A DNA stretch of 64,000 bases from JAWLEP01 sp964553045 (GCA_964553045.1 CAZKJG010000003.1:62001-126000); one strand, 5' to 3'. Shown: positions 1-7,847, counted from the stretch's first letter. The notes: a model not told the origin generated them from the sequence alone. Numbers and translations are program-made.

Positions 1-418
1 GGCCGAATCCGGCCACGGCACCGCCCACGCTGACCTCGTCGAGGACTATCCAGCTTCTGAGGTCGGTCTGAACGGTAAGGACAAGGCCCGAAAGCAGCAG
101 GAAGTCGGGGACCAGCTGCAGGGTGGGGCCGTGCTTCAGCCAGGCCAGGGCGAAGAGCAGCCCCACGGCCAGCTCCCCTGCGGGGTAGGCGAAGGAGATC
201 CTCGCTCCGCAGGACCGGCACCTGCCCCGAAGCAGCAGATAGCTCAGCAGCGGGACGTTGTCGTACCAGGCGATCCGGTTGCCGCAGCGGGGACAGGAGC
301 TGCGGGGACGGACGATGGAACGCCCCTTCGGAAGCCGGTGGGCCACCACGTTAAGAAAGCTGCCCACCGCCAGGCCGAACAGAAAGACGAACAGCGTGAG
401 GACCGGTTCTGGAACCAT
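1..418 (-). CDS. pilD: Prepilin peptidase (type IV leader peptidase), partial
   Basis: This is the N-terminal part of an A24-family aspartyl peptidase that cleaves and N-methylates type IV prepilins or type II pseudopilins at the inner membrane. The minus-strand frame begins at ATG 418 (VPEPVLTLFVFLFGL) and runs off the left edge of the window. It opens with a hydrophobic helix followed by GSFLNVVAHRLPKGRSI, the usual start of the methyltransferase-like domain. Two CxxC pairs (CPRCG and CRSCG) form the zinc-binding tetracysteine element. TDLRSWIVLDE then carries the first catalytic Asp. The second catalytic Asp lies outside the window. It is divergent from the porin at 618. The family is clear, but whether the partner system is pili or secretion cannot be told here. 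Confidence 0.85.
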   Translation of the reverse strand, partial: MVPEPVLTLFVFLFGLAVGSFLNVVAHRLPKGRSIVRPRSSCPRCGNRIAWYDNVPLLSYLLLRGRCRSCGARISFAYPAGELAVGLLFALAWLKHGPTLQLVPDFLLLSGLVLTVQTDLRSWIVLDEVSVGGAVAGFG

Positions 419-466
419 ACCAGACTATTCTCTATCTCCGGCGCCGCCGGGTCAAGCGAAGCCTTC

Positions 467-499
467 TTAACCGTTTCTTAACCCTCATCTAACCCTGGA
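467..499 (+). promoter_or_regulatory. Pho-box-like direct repeats upstream of the porin gene
   Basis: Three hexamers TTAACC (467-472), TTAACC (478-483) and CTAACC (489-494) lie on the plus strand at exact 11-bp intervals. A weaker TTCAAG sits one unit further at 500-505. PhoB/PhoP-family regulators bind tandem 11-bp direct repeats, and the cyanobacterial Pho box has a CTTAACC-type core. The array lies about 120 bp upstream of the porin start at 618 and points toward it. A possible -10 (TTAGAA, 514-519 region) follows. Regulator identity is inference; no phoB is in the window. Confidence 0.45.
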
Positions 500-617
500 T
501 TCAAGCCCGGGCCTTAGAAAATCCCGTAGGTCATCTGCCAGAGCCCCTCGCCGTCCGCGGTGGGCGGGGCGGGGTACAGACCGAAAACGGAACGCAACGA
601 AAAGACGGAGGGAAAGC

Positions 618-1679
618 ATGCGTTACGCTGTCGCTGCTCTGCTCGCAATGGTCTTCGTCGTCTTCGCCGGCGGGGAGTTCGCAACCGGGGGCGCCGAGCT
701 ACTGAAGTTCAAGGGCTACGTGATCTCCGACCTCTACATCTACGGCGAGGAAGAGGCCGACCCCGACATGGCCTTCGACGTCATCGCCGCCCTGGACTGG
801 CGCCCCACCCTCAACGACTGGCTGGACGCCAAGGTCGCCTTCAAGGCCAAGCCCACCAAGTACAGCTCCGGAGGAGGAGACACCTTCGAGGACCTCAGCC
901 TCACCACCGAGGACATCGTGGCCAACCTCCACTTCACCGAGAGCCTCACCTTCACCATGGGCCAGTTCAAGAGGCCCTTCGGCTACAACTACACCCGCTC
1001 CAGCAGCAGCATGTACTTCCTGGACCGGGCGGTTCTCACCGGCGCAGGCGAGTTCAAGAACTTCGCCAAGCGCGACATCGGCGCCAACCTCAACGGTGGC
1101 TTCGACGTTGTCGAGGTCGACCTGGCCTTCACCAACGGCGCCGGCGACAACGAGCCAGAAGACGACAGCAACAAGAACTTCACCGCCCGGGCCCTGATAA
1201 GCCCCGCAGACGGAATCACCATCGGCGCCGCCTTCGGCAGCAACTCCGAGGGCGCCGACACCGACAGCACCGAGGTGATGTCCGCCACCGGCATGGACTT
1301 CTACGCAGTGGTGGACTACCCGCTGAGCGAGACCGCCACGCTTAACTTCGTCGGCGAGTACCTGATGCTGGGCGAGTACGCAGGCGATGATGCGGACATG
1401 AACGACGCCAGCGCCTACGCCATCACCCTGGCCCCGGAGTTCGAGCTGGCCGGCCCGGCCATCCAGGCCGTGCGTCCCGCCATCCGCTACGAGAACTACA
1501 GCCCCGCGTACGAGGGCGATGACCCGGAGAACGACTTCGGAGCCATCGACTTCTGCCTGAACCTCGACCTCTACAGCGGAAAGAACACGCTGCAGATAGG
1601 CGGCCGCAACTGGACCTTCGAGGACGAGGACACCGACGGCTACACCGACATGTACCTGGGCTGGAGGATGAAGTTCTAG
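618..1679 (+). CDS. Outer-membrane beta-barrel porin-like protein
   Basis: This is a 353-residue secreted protein with a signal peptide (MRYAVAALLAMVFVVFAGG) and a body of alternating amphipathic strands rich in Tyr, Trp, Gly and acidic residues. It ends in Phe (YLGWRMKF), as expected for a BAM-inserted beta-barrel. GQFKRPFGYNYTRS resembles the GQFKxPFG motif of the phosphate-selective porin O/P group. The start is ATG 618, behind GGAGGGAAAGC. A paralogue with the same FAGGEFATGG segment follows at 1858. A hairpin terminator follows the stop, so it is probably monocistronic. The substrate is unknown; phosphate or another anion is an inference from the family and from the Pho-box-like repeats upstream. 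Confidence 0.75.
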   Translation: MRYAVAALLAMVFVVFAGGEFATGGAELLKFKGYVISDLYIYGEEEADPDMAFDVIAALDWRPTLNDWLDAKVAFKAKPTKYSSGGGDTFEDLSLTTEDIVANLHFTESLTFTMGQFKRPFGYNYTRSSSSMYFLDRAVLTGAGEFKNFAKRDIGANLNGGFDVVEVDLAFTNGAGDNEPEDDSNKNFTARALISPADGITIGAAFGSNSEGADTDSTEVMSATGMDFYAVVDYPLSETATLNFVGEYLMLGEYAGDDADMNDASAYAITLAPEFELAGPAIQAVRPAIRYENYSPAYEGDDPENDFGAIDFCLNLDLYSGKNTLQIGGRNWTFEDEDTDGYTDMYLGWRMKF

Positions 1680-1710
1680 CCGGCTGACGGAAGCGGATTT
1701 CGGCCCGACA

Positions 1711-1738
1711 GGGGGCCCGGCGCCGCCGGGCCCCCTTC
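1711..1738 (+). terminator. Rho-independent-type terminator after first porin
   Basis: There is a perfect 10-bp GC stem, GGGGGCCCGG (1711-1720) with CCGGGCCCCC (1726-1735), and a 5-nt loop. It is followed by a short TTCAT tail. It sits about 30 bp after the porin stop. The T-tract is weak. Confidence 0.7.
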
Positions 1739-1774
1739 ATATCTCTATGGCCTGCAATATTATAACTGTATGAC

Positions 1775-1803
1775 TTGATGCCCCTCCCCTGGGGTCCTAT
1801 ATT
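1775..1803 (+). promoter_or_regulatory. Sigma-70-like promoter for second porin
   Basis: TTGATG (1775-1780) and TATATT (1798-1803) are separated by 17 bp. They lie about 55 bp upstream of the ATG at 1858, in a locally AT-rich stretch. This is one of the best promoter matches in the window and supports independent transcription of the second porin. Confidence 0.6.
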
Positions 1804-1857
1804 ATTCGGCAATGCCGCGTCAGGGCTGGCGGCTAACAACCGTAAGGAGGAGAACGT

Positions 1858-2913
1858 ATGAGACTTGCACTTGCAGCAGTCGCTGTAGTGGCGCTGGTCG
1901 CCTTCGCCGGCGGCGAGTTCGCCACCGGAGGAAGCGACCTCATGAGGTTCAAGGGCTACGGAATGGCCACCCTGCACATGTGGGGCGAGGAGGACGCCAA
2001 CCCGGCCATGAGCTTCGACGGATACGCCAGATTCAACTGGTGTCCCCAGGTTAACGACTGGCTGGGCGCCAAGGTCAACTGGAAGGTCTACACCTGGGCC
2101 GAGAATGGCGGCTTCAATCTGGAGGACGCCTACCTCACCCTCGACCTCACCCAGAACTTCGCCGTCATGGCCGGCCAGTTCAAGAGGCCGTGGGGCTACG
2201 CCTACACCCGCTCCGGCTCCAGCATGTACTTCTACCAGAGGGCCTTCATAACCACCGACGGCCCTGACTTCGGCCACTTCGGCGGCCGTGACGTGGGAAT
2301 GAACATCTCCGGCAACTTCAAGATGTTCAGCCTGGACCTGGCCATTCAGAACGGCACCGGCGACAACACGCCCAACGATAGCGATGCGCTCATCGACAAA
2401 CAGATCACCGTCCGCGCCGAGGCCCTGCCCAACGAGTGGGCCACCATCGGACTGGTCTACGGAATGGCCAACCGCGAGACGGCCGACATGGAGGACACCT
2501 ACAGCGCCGGGGGCATCGACGCCTACGCCATTGTGGAGTACCCCATGAGCGAGACCGGCACGCTGCTGTTCACCGGCGAGTACATGATGCTGCCCCACCT
2601 CGGGGCCAACGTCGAGGGCGTCGATCCTCACGACGGAAGCGCCTACAGCTTCATGCTGGGCGGCATGTTCGACGTGGACATGGGCAGGATCACGGCCCTC
2701 ACCCCGGCGGTCCGCTACGACCAGGTGGACCCGGCAAGCGCGGTTGATCCGGAGGTCGACCCCGAGGACAACACGGGCGCCATCGACTTCTGCCTCAACG
2801 TCCACACCGGCCCCATGAACACCCTTCAGCTCGGTGCCCGCAGCTACACCGGCCAGGCCGAGAATTTTGAAGGTTATACCGACATCTACGCGAACTGGAG
2901 GATGACCTTCTAG
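1858..2913 (+). CDS. Outer-membrane beta-barrel porin-like protein (paralogue)
   Basis: This 351-residue paralogue of the preceding porin shares the FAGGEFATGGSDLMRFKGYG-like mature N-terminus, the GQFKRPWGYAYTRSGSSMYF core, the MSETGTLLFTGEYMML segment and a C-terminal Phe (YANWRMTF). The signal peptide is MRLALAAVAVVALVAFAGG. The start codon is preceded by an ideal AAGGAGG Shine-Dalgarno, suggesting strong expression. It has its own promoter and terminator. Tandem divergent copies with separate promoters suggest alternate porins expressed under different conditions. Substrate specificity cannot be read from the sequence. Confidence 0.75.
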   Translation: MRLALAAVAVVALVAFAGGEFATGGSDLMRFKGYGMATLHMWGEEDANPAMSFDGYARFNWCPQVNDWLGAKVNWKVYTWAENGGFNLEDAYLTLDLTQNFAVMAGQFKRPWGYAYTRSGSSMYFYQRAFITTDGPDFGHFGGRDVGMNISGNFKMFSLDLAIQNGTGDNTPNDSDALIDKQITVRAEALPNEWATIGLVYGMANRETADMEDTYSAGGIDAYAIVEYPMSETGTLLFTGEYMMLPHLGANVEGVDPHDGSAYSFMLGGMFDVDMGRITALTPAVRYDQVDPASAVDPEVDPEDNTGAIDFCLNVHTGPMNTLQLGARSYTGQAENFEGYTDIYANWRMTF

Positions 2914-2933
2914 CAGTACCGAAGAAGGAAGCA

Positions 2934-2961
2934 GGGGCCCGGCGCTGCCGGGCCCCTTTTT
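2934..2961 (+). terminator. Rho-independent terminator after second porin
   Basis: The 10-bp stem GGGGCCCGGC (2934-2943) pairs with GCCGGGCCCC (2947-2956) around a GCT loop. A run of five T follows (2957-2961). It is a textbook intrinsic terminator. Confidence 0.85.
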
Positions 2962-2980
2962 CATGCCCATGGGAGGTTGC

Positions 2981-3244
2981 ATGCCCGCGATGCGAATGCT
3001 GGCCGCCAGGGCCAGCTGCCCCGACTGCGGCTGGACCGTGGTGCTGAAGCTGCGGGTCCCGGACGTGGTCACCGAGTGGGACCCGGACCGGGACTACTTC
3101 CACTACGCCCGGGAGTGCCCCTCCTGCGGCTCCGCCCGGGTGGAGATGACACAGCCCTCCATGTGGGAGAGAATGAGCCCGGCGGAGGGGGTGCGGCGGC
3201 TGCTGCACCGCCTGCGGGGCACCTATCCGAGACCGTCAGAATAG
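2981..3244 (+). CDS. Small zinc-ribbon protein
   Basis: This is an 87-residue protein with two CPxCG knuckles (CPDCG and CPSCG) about 40 residues apart, a typical zinc-ribbon spacing. A basic C-terminal tail follows (RRLLHRLRGTYPRPSE). No catalytic domain is seen. ATG 2981 is preferred because GGGAGG lies just upstream; an in-frame ATG at 2963 falls on the tail of the terminator. It is convergent with the lipoprotein gene at 3254. Function is unknown; such stand-alone ribbons often contact nucleic acid or protein. Confidence 0.6.
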   Translation: MPAMRMLAARASCPDCGWTVVLKLRVPDVVTEWDPDRDYFHYARECPSCGSARVEMTQPSMWERMSPAEGVRRLLHRLRGTYPRPSE

Positions 3245-3253
3245 CCTTCGCCC

Positions 3254-4372
3254 CTAGTCCTCGACTTCCAGCCCGATCAGCTTCGGGTAGTCCTCCGGGT
3301 CGGGGTTGAAGTGAACGAAGCCTCCCGGGGAGATGCTTATTCTGCCGTCGGCCAATGAGCTGTCGGCCACCGCCACGAAGAGAAGCTCGCCGCTCTCGGG
3401 GTCGTAGACCTCGAAGGTGGGCCTGAATGGCCGGCTTCCCAGCTGTACCCACAGCCGTCCCCCCGGACCTGCCGCCACCTGCCGGATGGCGTTGCGCCAG
3501 GGCACCACGTCTTCATTGGGCCGTGCCTCGGTAGAGCTGCCTCCATCCGTTGTGCGGGTGATCGAGATGGCCATTCCGCCGGCCTCCATCTCCTCGGGCG
3601 TCTTCTCCATCCGCTCCCAGGGCCTATCGATGGCGTTGACGAGGTTTCCCGCGGAATCGTAGACCTCGACCAGAAAACGGTCCACCGACCGGTAGCCCAC
3701 GAACACCAGGCTGTCGGCGGAGGCCACCGTCAGCTCCTCCATCGGTTCGTGGGGGTCCGGCTCCATCATCGCCGGCCGCTGCATGGACATGAGGACCCGC
3801 TCGGGACCTGCCGAGTCGGGTGACCATATGCCGACCCTTGAGGATACCGATGGACGCTCCCCCTCCAGGTTCACGCTTACATCGCTGGCCACGAAGTGGC
3901 TGTCGGCGAAGCCCGTGAGGAACATGGGCGGCGTGGGAAAGAAACCCTGCAGGGAGCCCCTGTGCTCCAGGTCGGCGCCGTAGAAGCTCAGCCTGCCGCT
4001 TTGCATGTCGGTTATCACCACGCCACCGTCATCCAGTACCGCGAAGTCCATGGGGAACTGCAGCTCGCCGGGGCCGGCGCCCCTGCCGCCGGCCGAACCC
4101 AGGAACGCCCCATCGGGACCGTAGACGCAAAGCCTGCAGCTCTGGGGGTCCAGCGCCAGCGTTCTTCCGGCCCGGTCGACCTCCGCGGAGAGCACCATGC
4201 CGAAGACGTAGGCGCTGTCGCCCATCTCCGCCCCTATGGTGTCCACGGGCACGAGCTGCAGCGTGTCGGGGGCGGCTTCCGGCGCTTTCTCCGCCCGCTC
4301 CCCCGAACCTCCGCAGGCCAGGACGAGTAGAGCCGTCGTAAGGACGGGAATCAGGCACCGCACTTCTCTCAA
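3254..4372 (-). CDS. Six-bladed beta-propeller lipoprotein
   Basis: This is a 372-residue exported lipoprotein. The lipobox LVLAC places the lipidated Cys at residue 20, and a low-complexity Gly/Ser/Glu linker follows. The body has NHL-like repeats of the form found in 6-bladed propeller proteins (GPDGAFLGSAGGRGAGPGEL, then FAVLDDGGVVITDMQSGRLS). These proteins are anchored at the membrane and their ligands are mostly unknown. It is divergent from the lamin-tail gene at 4520, with a perfect inverted repeat between them. No enzymatic motif is visible. Confidence 0.7.
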   Translation of the reverse strand: MREVRCLIPVLTTALLVLACGGSGERAEKAPEAAPDTLQLVPVDTIGAEMGDSAYVFGMVLSAEVDRAGRTLALDPQSCRLCVYGPDGAFLGSAGGRGAGPGELQFPMDFAVLDDGGVVITDMQSGRLSFYGADLEHRGSLQGFFPTPPMFLTGFADSHFVASDVSVNLEGERPSVSSRVGIWSPDSAGPERVLMSMQRPAMMEPDPHEPMEELTVASADSLVFVGYRSVDRFLVEVYDSAGNLVNAIDRPWERMEKTPEEMEAGGMAISITRTTDGGSSTEARPNEDVVPWRNAIRQVAAGPGGRLWVQLGSRPFRPTFEVYDPESGELLFVAVADSSLADGRISISPGGFVHFNPDPEDYPKLIGLEVED

Positions 4373-4398
4373 GGCATCTCTCCCTTCGTGCTGTGTCT

Positions 4399-4428
4399 CC
4401 TCCGCCTGCTCTATCTATCAGGCGGAGG
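4399..4428. repeat. 10-bp perfect inverted repeat between divergent genes
   Basis: CCTCCGCCTG (4399-4408) and CAGGCGGAGG (4419-4428) flank a 10-nt CT-rich loop. It lies in the intergenic space between the lipoprotein and lamin-tail genes. It could be an operator palindrome or a 5'-UTR hairpin of the lipoprotein mRNA. There is no T-tract, so it is not an obvious terminator. Confidence 0.45.
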
Positions 4429-4519
4429 GGAGTTCCCGGCAGTGAAGGATGGTGGGTTGCCAAGGGCCTTTGCCACCCAACATCTTCGGCTGAACCGAAA
4501 AGCCAGGAAAGGATAATCG

Positions 4520-5110
4520 ATGCTGCATCTTCTGATGGCCGCCGCGGTAGCCATGGCTCCGGGGGACGTGGTCCTCAGCGAGCTGATGTACAACGCCGAC
4601 GGCCCCACACTGGGCGACGATGACGACATGGAATGGATAGAGCTGTGCAACCTCTCCGGCGAGACGCAGAACCTGCAGGGGATGATGCTCAGCGACGGCA
4701 ACAACCAGCTCTTTCTGGACGGGTACCTTCTGGCCCCGGGCGATTACGTGGTGGTTTCCGCAAACGAGGGTCTGTTCACCGAGGCCTACGGCCACGCGGT
4801 GCCGGTGGTGGACTGGGACGGCGAATGGACCAAGATGAGCAACGGCGGCGACGAGGTGATACTCTACGACGCAGACGGCGGCGTCATCGACAGCGTGGCC
4901 TACTCCGACGAGTGGGGGAGCATGGAGGGCGACGCCGACAGCCCCGCCGACGGCGACGGGCCCAGCCTGGAGAAGGTGGATCTGGCCGGAGGCTGCTCGG
5001 AGGAGAACTGGCGGCCCTCGATAGACTACGCCAGCCCCTGGACGGATGAAGACGGCGAACCCATATGCTGGGGCACGCCGGGGGCTCCCAACAGCGTCTC
5101 GGACCGGTAG
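4520..5110 (+). CDS. Lamin-tail-domain (LTD) exported protein
   Basis: This is a 196-residue protein with a short hydrophobic N-terminus (MLHLLMAAAVAMA) that may act as a signal peptide. Almost the whole of it is a single lamin-tail Ig-like domain: VVLSELMYN, then MEWIELCNLSGETQNLQG, LAPGDYVVVSANEG and DEVILYDADGGVIDSVAYS follow the family pattern. The ending WGTPGAPNSV is the usual LTD exit motif. Bacterial LTDs are often part of secreted CotH or nuclease proteins, and CotH genes are often neighbours of VTC and DUF4956 genes, as found next door here. No CotH domain is present. Function is unknown; a surface adhesion or scaffold role is an inference. Confidence 0.75.
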   Translation: MLHLLMAAAVAMAPGDVVLSELMYNADGPTLGDDDDMEWIELCNLSGETQNLQGMMLSDGNNQLFLDGYLLAPGDYVVVSANEGLFTEAYGHAVPVVDWDGEWTKMSNGGDEVILYDADGGVIDSVAYSDEWGSMEGDADSPADGDGPSLEKVDLAGGCSEENWRPSIDYASPWTDEDGEPICWGTPGAPNSVSDR

Positions 5111-5143
5111 GGCCTCTGTAGAGCGCCCCTTTCCCAACGGTTC

Positions 5144-5836
5144 CTAGTAAGCGACGTCCTCGGTGGAGGCCACCAGGTTGATGCCGTCCACTCCGTGCAC
5201 CGCCTCCAGACGGGCGATGAGATCGGAGTGGGTGGCTCCCTTCTCCAGCGTTATGTCGTAGGTCAGCGTCAGGTACCTCCCCGCCTCATCTGGCTCGATA
5301 TGCACCAGCGTACTGCTGCGGGTCAGGTCGGAGATGGCCCTGACGTAGCCGTCCTCGTCGCCCTTGGTCCTGTCGAACCGGAATCGGAGTATGTACTCCG
5401 AGCGGCGAATAGCGCCGTAGTTTGTCTTGGCCAGCAGCAGGGCTATGGCCGAGATGAACGGAGTGGAGAACCCCGCCAGCAGGTAGTTGCCGGTACCGGA
5501 GGCGATGCCCTCGGTGAGGGCGAAGAAGAGGAAGGCCGTATCGCGGGTGTCCTTGACCACGGTGCGGAATCGGACGATGGTGAGCGCTCCCACCAGGGCG
5601 AAGGCCCGGGCCAGGTTGCTGCCTATGACCATCATCACCGCTCCCACGGTGACCGCCATCAGCACCAGCGTGACGACGAAGGACTGCGAGTAGGACAGCC
5701 CCCGGTGCGACTTGCGGTAGACCCAGCCTATTATCAGGCCGCAGACCAGCGCCAGCACCAGGTTGATCACTATCGACCCCGGGCTGGAGCCCGTGTCAGG
5801 ATGGGTCTGCGAGAACCACTCCGTCAGCTCTGACAA
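5144..5836 (-). CDS. DUF4956 membrane protein
   Basis: This is a 230-residue integral membrane protein with about four hydrophobic helices. It carries the DUF4956 signature FALVGALTIVRFRTVVKDTR and a soluble C-terminal domain (residues ~150-230) with a ferredoxin-like look. I place the start at TTG 5836. It overlaps the end of the VTC gene by 13 nt and has GGAGAGGGG upstream; no ATG lies near the natural N-terminus. In many bacteria DUF4956 genes sit beside VTC polyphosphate-polymerase-domain genes, and the overlap here argues for a stoichiometric pair. A role in assembly or export of the VTC product is inference. Confidence 0.75.
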   Translation of the reverse strand: MSELTEWFSQTHPDTGSSPGSIVINLVLALVCGLIIGWVYRKSHRGLSYSQSFVVTLVLMAVTVGAVMMVIGSNLARAFALVGALTIVRFRTVVKDTRDTAFLFFALTEGIASGTGNYLLAGFSTPFISAIALLLAKTNYGAIRRSEYILRFRFDRTKGDEDGYVRAISDLTRSSTLVHIEPDEAGRYLTLTYDITLEKGATHSDLIARLEAVHGVDGINLVASTEDVAY

Positions 5837-6615
5837 GTGACACCCCTCTCCATTAGCCTGTCGAGCATTCCCGCCGGATCGTCCATGTACACCCTTCTTG
5901 TGGCCACCGAGAACTTGGAGAAGGACTGCCGGCGAAGCTCCATGTCCTGGATAAGCCTGTGGAACCACGCGGGAAGGCGGTAGCGGAACTTGATCTCCAG
6001 TACCGAATACGGCGAGGAGAGGTTCTGGGGCCTTCCGGCGGGCAGTCCGGAACGGTCGCACCTTCGAGCCACCACCCTGGTGTCCAGGGTGGCCCGGAAG
6101 TCCGGGTCGGCCCTGTGCTGAAAGGCCGTGCGCCTGTAGTCCACCACCACGCTGGGAGCCAGACCCCGCCGGAACAGGTCGAACACAAAACTGTCCGCAA
6201 CACCGTTGGCCTCCGGGCTGGCGGTTACCAGGTCGGCGATGGCCGACTTGCCCCGCGAGAGCGCCGGTGCCACTCCCCTGGCCTTCAAAGGCATCCGGTG
6301 CTTGTAGACCAGCATGTCGTCCTTGCCCTTCAGCTCCATGAAGAGCGGGTCGATGAACCGGTCGGAATCGCTGTACATGCGCAGCCGGAACTTGTGCCGG
6401 CGGCGGTGGCCGTTGACCTTCTCACGGTAGCAGCAGAGCCCTGAGGAGTCGAAGTAGTGGCTGCGGACGAAGTAGTAGCCGGCCGCCGAGGAGTGCACGT
6501 CCCGCTCCATCCTGCGGTCCAGCTCGCGAAGTACCTTCTCCTCCTCGAACGGCCGGAGCAGGTACTTGAACTCGTATCGGTGGAAATGCAGCCGGGGAGG
6601 CTGACCTGATTCCAT
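5824..6615 (-). CDS. VTC-domain polyphosphate polymerase-like protein
   Basis: This 263-residue protein is a stand-alone VTC domain, the catalytic tunnel fold that in yeast Vtc4 makes polyphosphate from ATP. Visible landmarks are HRYEFKYLL at the N-terminus, then HKFRLRMYS, LFMELKGKDDMLVYKHRM, VDYRRTAF and LEIKFRYRLP. These supply the alternating basic residues and the Glu/Lys pairs that line the tunnel. ATG 6615 overlaps the porin stop (TGATG) and the 3' end overlaps DUF4956. It has no transmembrane segment and probably acts at the inner face of the membrane with DUF4956. Bacterial members are largely uncharacterised, so enzymatic activity is inferred from the family. Confidence 0.78.
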   Translation of the reverse strand: MESGQPPRLHFHRYEFKYLLRPFEEEKVLRELDRRMERDVHSSAAGYYFVRSHYFDSSGLCCYREKVNGHRRRHKFRLRMYSDSDRFIDPLFMELKGKDDMLVYKHRMPLKARGVAPALSRGKSAIADLVTASPEANGVADSFVFDLFRRGLAPSVVVDYRRTAFQHRADPDFRATLDTRVVARRCDRSGLPAGRPQNLSSPYSVLEIKFRYRLPAWFHRLIQDMELRRQSFSKFSVATRRVYMDDPAGMLDRLMERGVTCQS

Positions 6616-7658
6616 CAGAATACGGCCCCCATCTCCAGCGTTATGTCCGTGTAGTCGTCGTCGAACTCCGCTTCCGTGAGGTGGGTCATGCCCGCCAGCC
6701 TGACCCTCCAGGTGTCGGCCGGCCAGACCGTCAGCGCAGGCATGATCACCTGCCTGTGGCCTTTGCCGTCGCCCGTGTCGATCCTCTCGTACAGCAGGGA
6801 GAGGTCGATTCTCTTCAGACGCCCCGCGGACCTGGGATACCAGGTCAGGCGTGCCCTGCCCCAGAGATCCTGCAGCAGTGGTGGCTCCTCGCCGTCGATG
6901 ACCTCCGCCTGCATCCAGTTGTCGGCCTCCAGGTACTCGGCGGTCAGGCCGACGAGCATCCGCGATCCGAGGGGCCTGCTCCAGTCGGCGTCGGCTCCCC
7001 AGGCGGTCTGGGGGGCCGAGCACTCGTACCCCTCGATCGATTCCGGATCCTCCTGCCCCACCCTCAGCCTGGTGGCGTTGAGCCCAAGTATCACGCCTTC
7101 CGGAAGCTCCGCTGCGGCCCGTGCCGTGTACTGCAGCTCCCGGTCCGCCGCCTCCAGAGACGGGCCCTCTCCGTTGGATGCGCAGAGCATGAGCTCGGAG
7201 AAATCGGTCGGACCGAAGGTCAGCATTGCTCCCAGGTCCCGTTCGGCGTAGCGCAGGTCGGTGAGTTCCGCATCGCCCTCGGTGTGCTCGGGGGAGTAGA
7301 GGTCCCACGAGCCGGTGAGCGTGTTCAGGCCGAAGGGCACCTTGAACAGACCGAGGGTGAGGTCAGCCATCTCCAGGGGCCGCCACTCCGCGAAGCAGTC
7401 CTTGAGGTAGATTTCGTCGGTGCGGGTCTCCACCTGAAGCTGCCCGCTGAGGTCGGAGGACAGTTCGAAGTCGGTCTTGATGCCGGCGCGGCGCAGGCTG
7501 AAGGCGTCGTCGGGTATCGCCGCCTCCTCGCCGTAGAAGGTGTAGCGCAGGTAGATGTAGCCCTCGAGCTCCAGGTCCAGGGAGTTGTCGCTGGTCAGAT
7601 CGGTCCCGGCGGTGGCCGAAACCGCCAGCAGGGCCAGCAGAGCAGCACATGATCTCAT
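6615..7658 (-). CDS. Phosphate-selective porin O/P-like protein
   Basis: This is a 347-residue outer-membrane protein with a signal peptide (MRSCAALLALLAVSATAG). The OprO/OprP-type layout is clear: LELEGYIYLRYTFYGEE near the N-terminus, SLRRAGIKTDFELSSDLSGQ, LTLGLFKVPFGLNTLTGS and a terminal aromatic residue (MGAVF). It is longer from the signal peptide to the first strand than the two porins at 618 and 1858 and only distantly similar to them. GGAGG lies 7 nt upstream of the ATG. It is the first gene of an overlapping three-gene operon with the VTC and DUF4956 genes, which suggests delivery of phosphate or a phosphorylated substrate to polyphosphate metabolism. That link is inference. Confidence 0.78.
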   Translation of the reverse strand: MRSCAALLALLAVSATAGTDLTSDNSLDLELEGYIYLRYTFYGEEAAIPDDAFSLRRAGIKTDFELSSDLSGQLQVETRTDEIYLKDCFAEWRPLEMADLTLGLFKVPFGLNTLTGSWDLYSPEHTEGDAELTDLRYAERDLGAMLTFGPTDFSELMLCASNGEGPSLEAADRELQYTARAAAELPEGVILGLNATRLRVGQEDPESIEGYECSAPQTAWGADADWSRPLGSRMLVGLTAEYLEADNWMQAEVIDGEEPPLLQDLWGRARLTWYPRSAGRLKRIDLSLLYERIDTGDGKGHRQVIMPALTVWPADTWRVRLAGMTHLTEAEFDDDYTDITLEMGAVF

Positions 7659-7722
7659 TCGATTTCCTCCCGACCCTTTGGTCCGTTTGCTTCCCTCGCT
7701 GTTCGTTAACCGCCGCCTACAG

Positions 7723-7750
7723 ATTATGCGGAACCTGGGCGCCTGTGCAA
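7723..7750 (-). promoter_or_regulatory. Promoter candidate for the porin-VTC-DUF4956 operon
   Basis: On the minus strand, TTGCAC (7750-7745) is followed after 16 bp by CATAAT (7728-7723). The pair sits about 65 bp upstream of the operon start at 7658. No TTAACC repeat array like the one at 467 is visible beside it. Confidence 0.45.
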
Positions 7751-7847
7751 ACGGGTTGGTGCGACAGCGACGGGCTCGGAGCCGAACACCCGACGATGGC
7801 GGAGGATACGGGAGGAGTCCGAGTGGGTCAAGCTCGGGCTGGGAGGG

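Noticed and set aside
1423..3072. Long open frame antisense to the two porins
   Set aside because: It is the mirror of high-GC codon use in the porins, has no ribosome site, and reads as low-complexity His/Val/Gly text.
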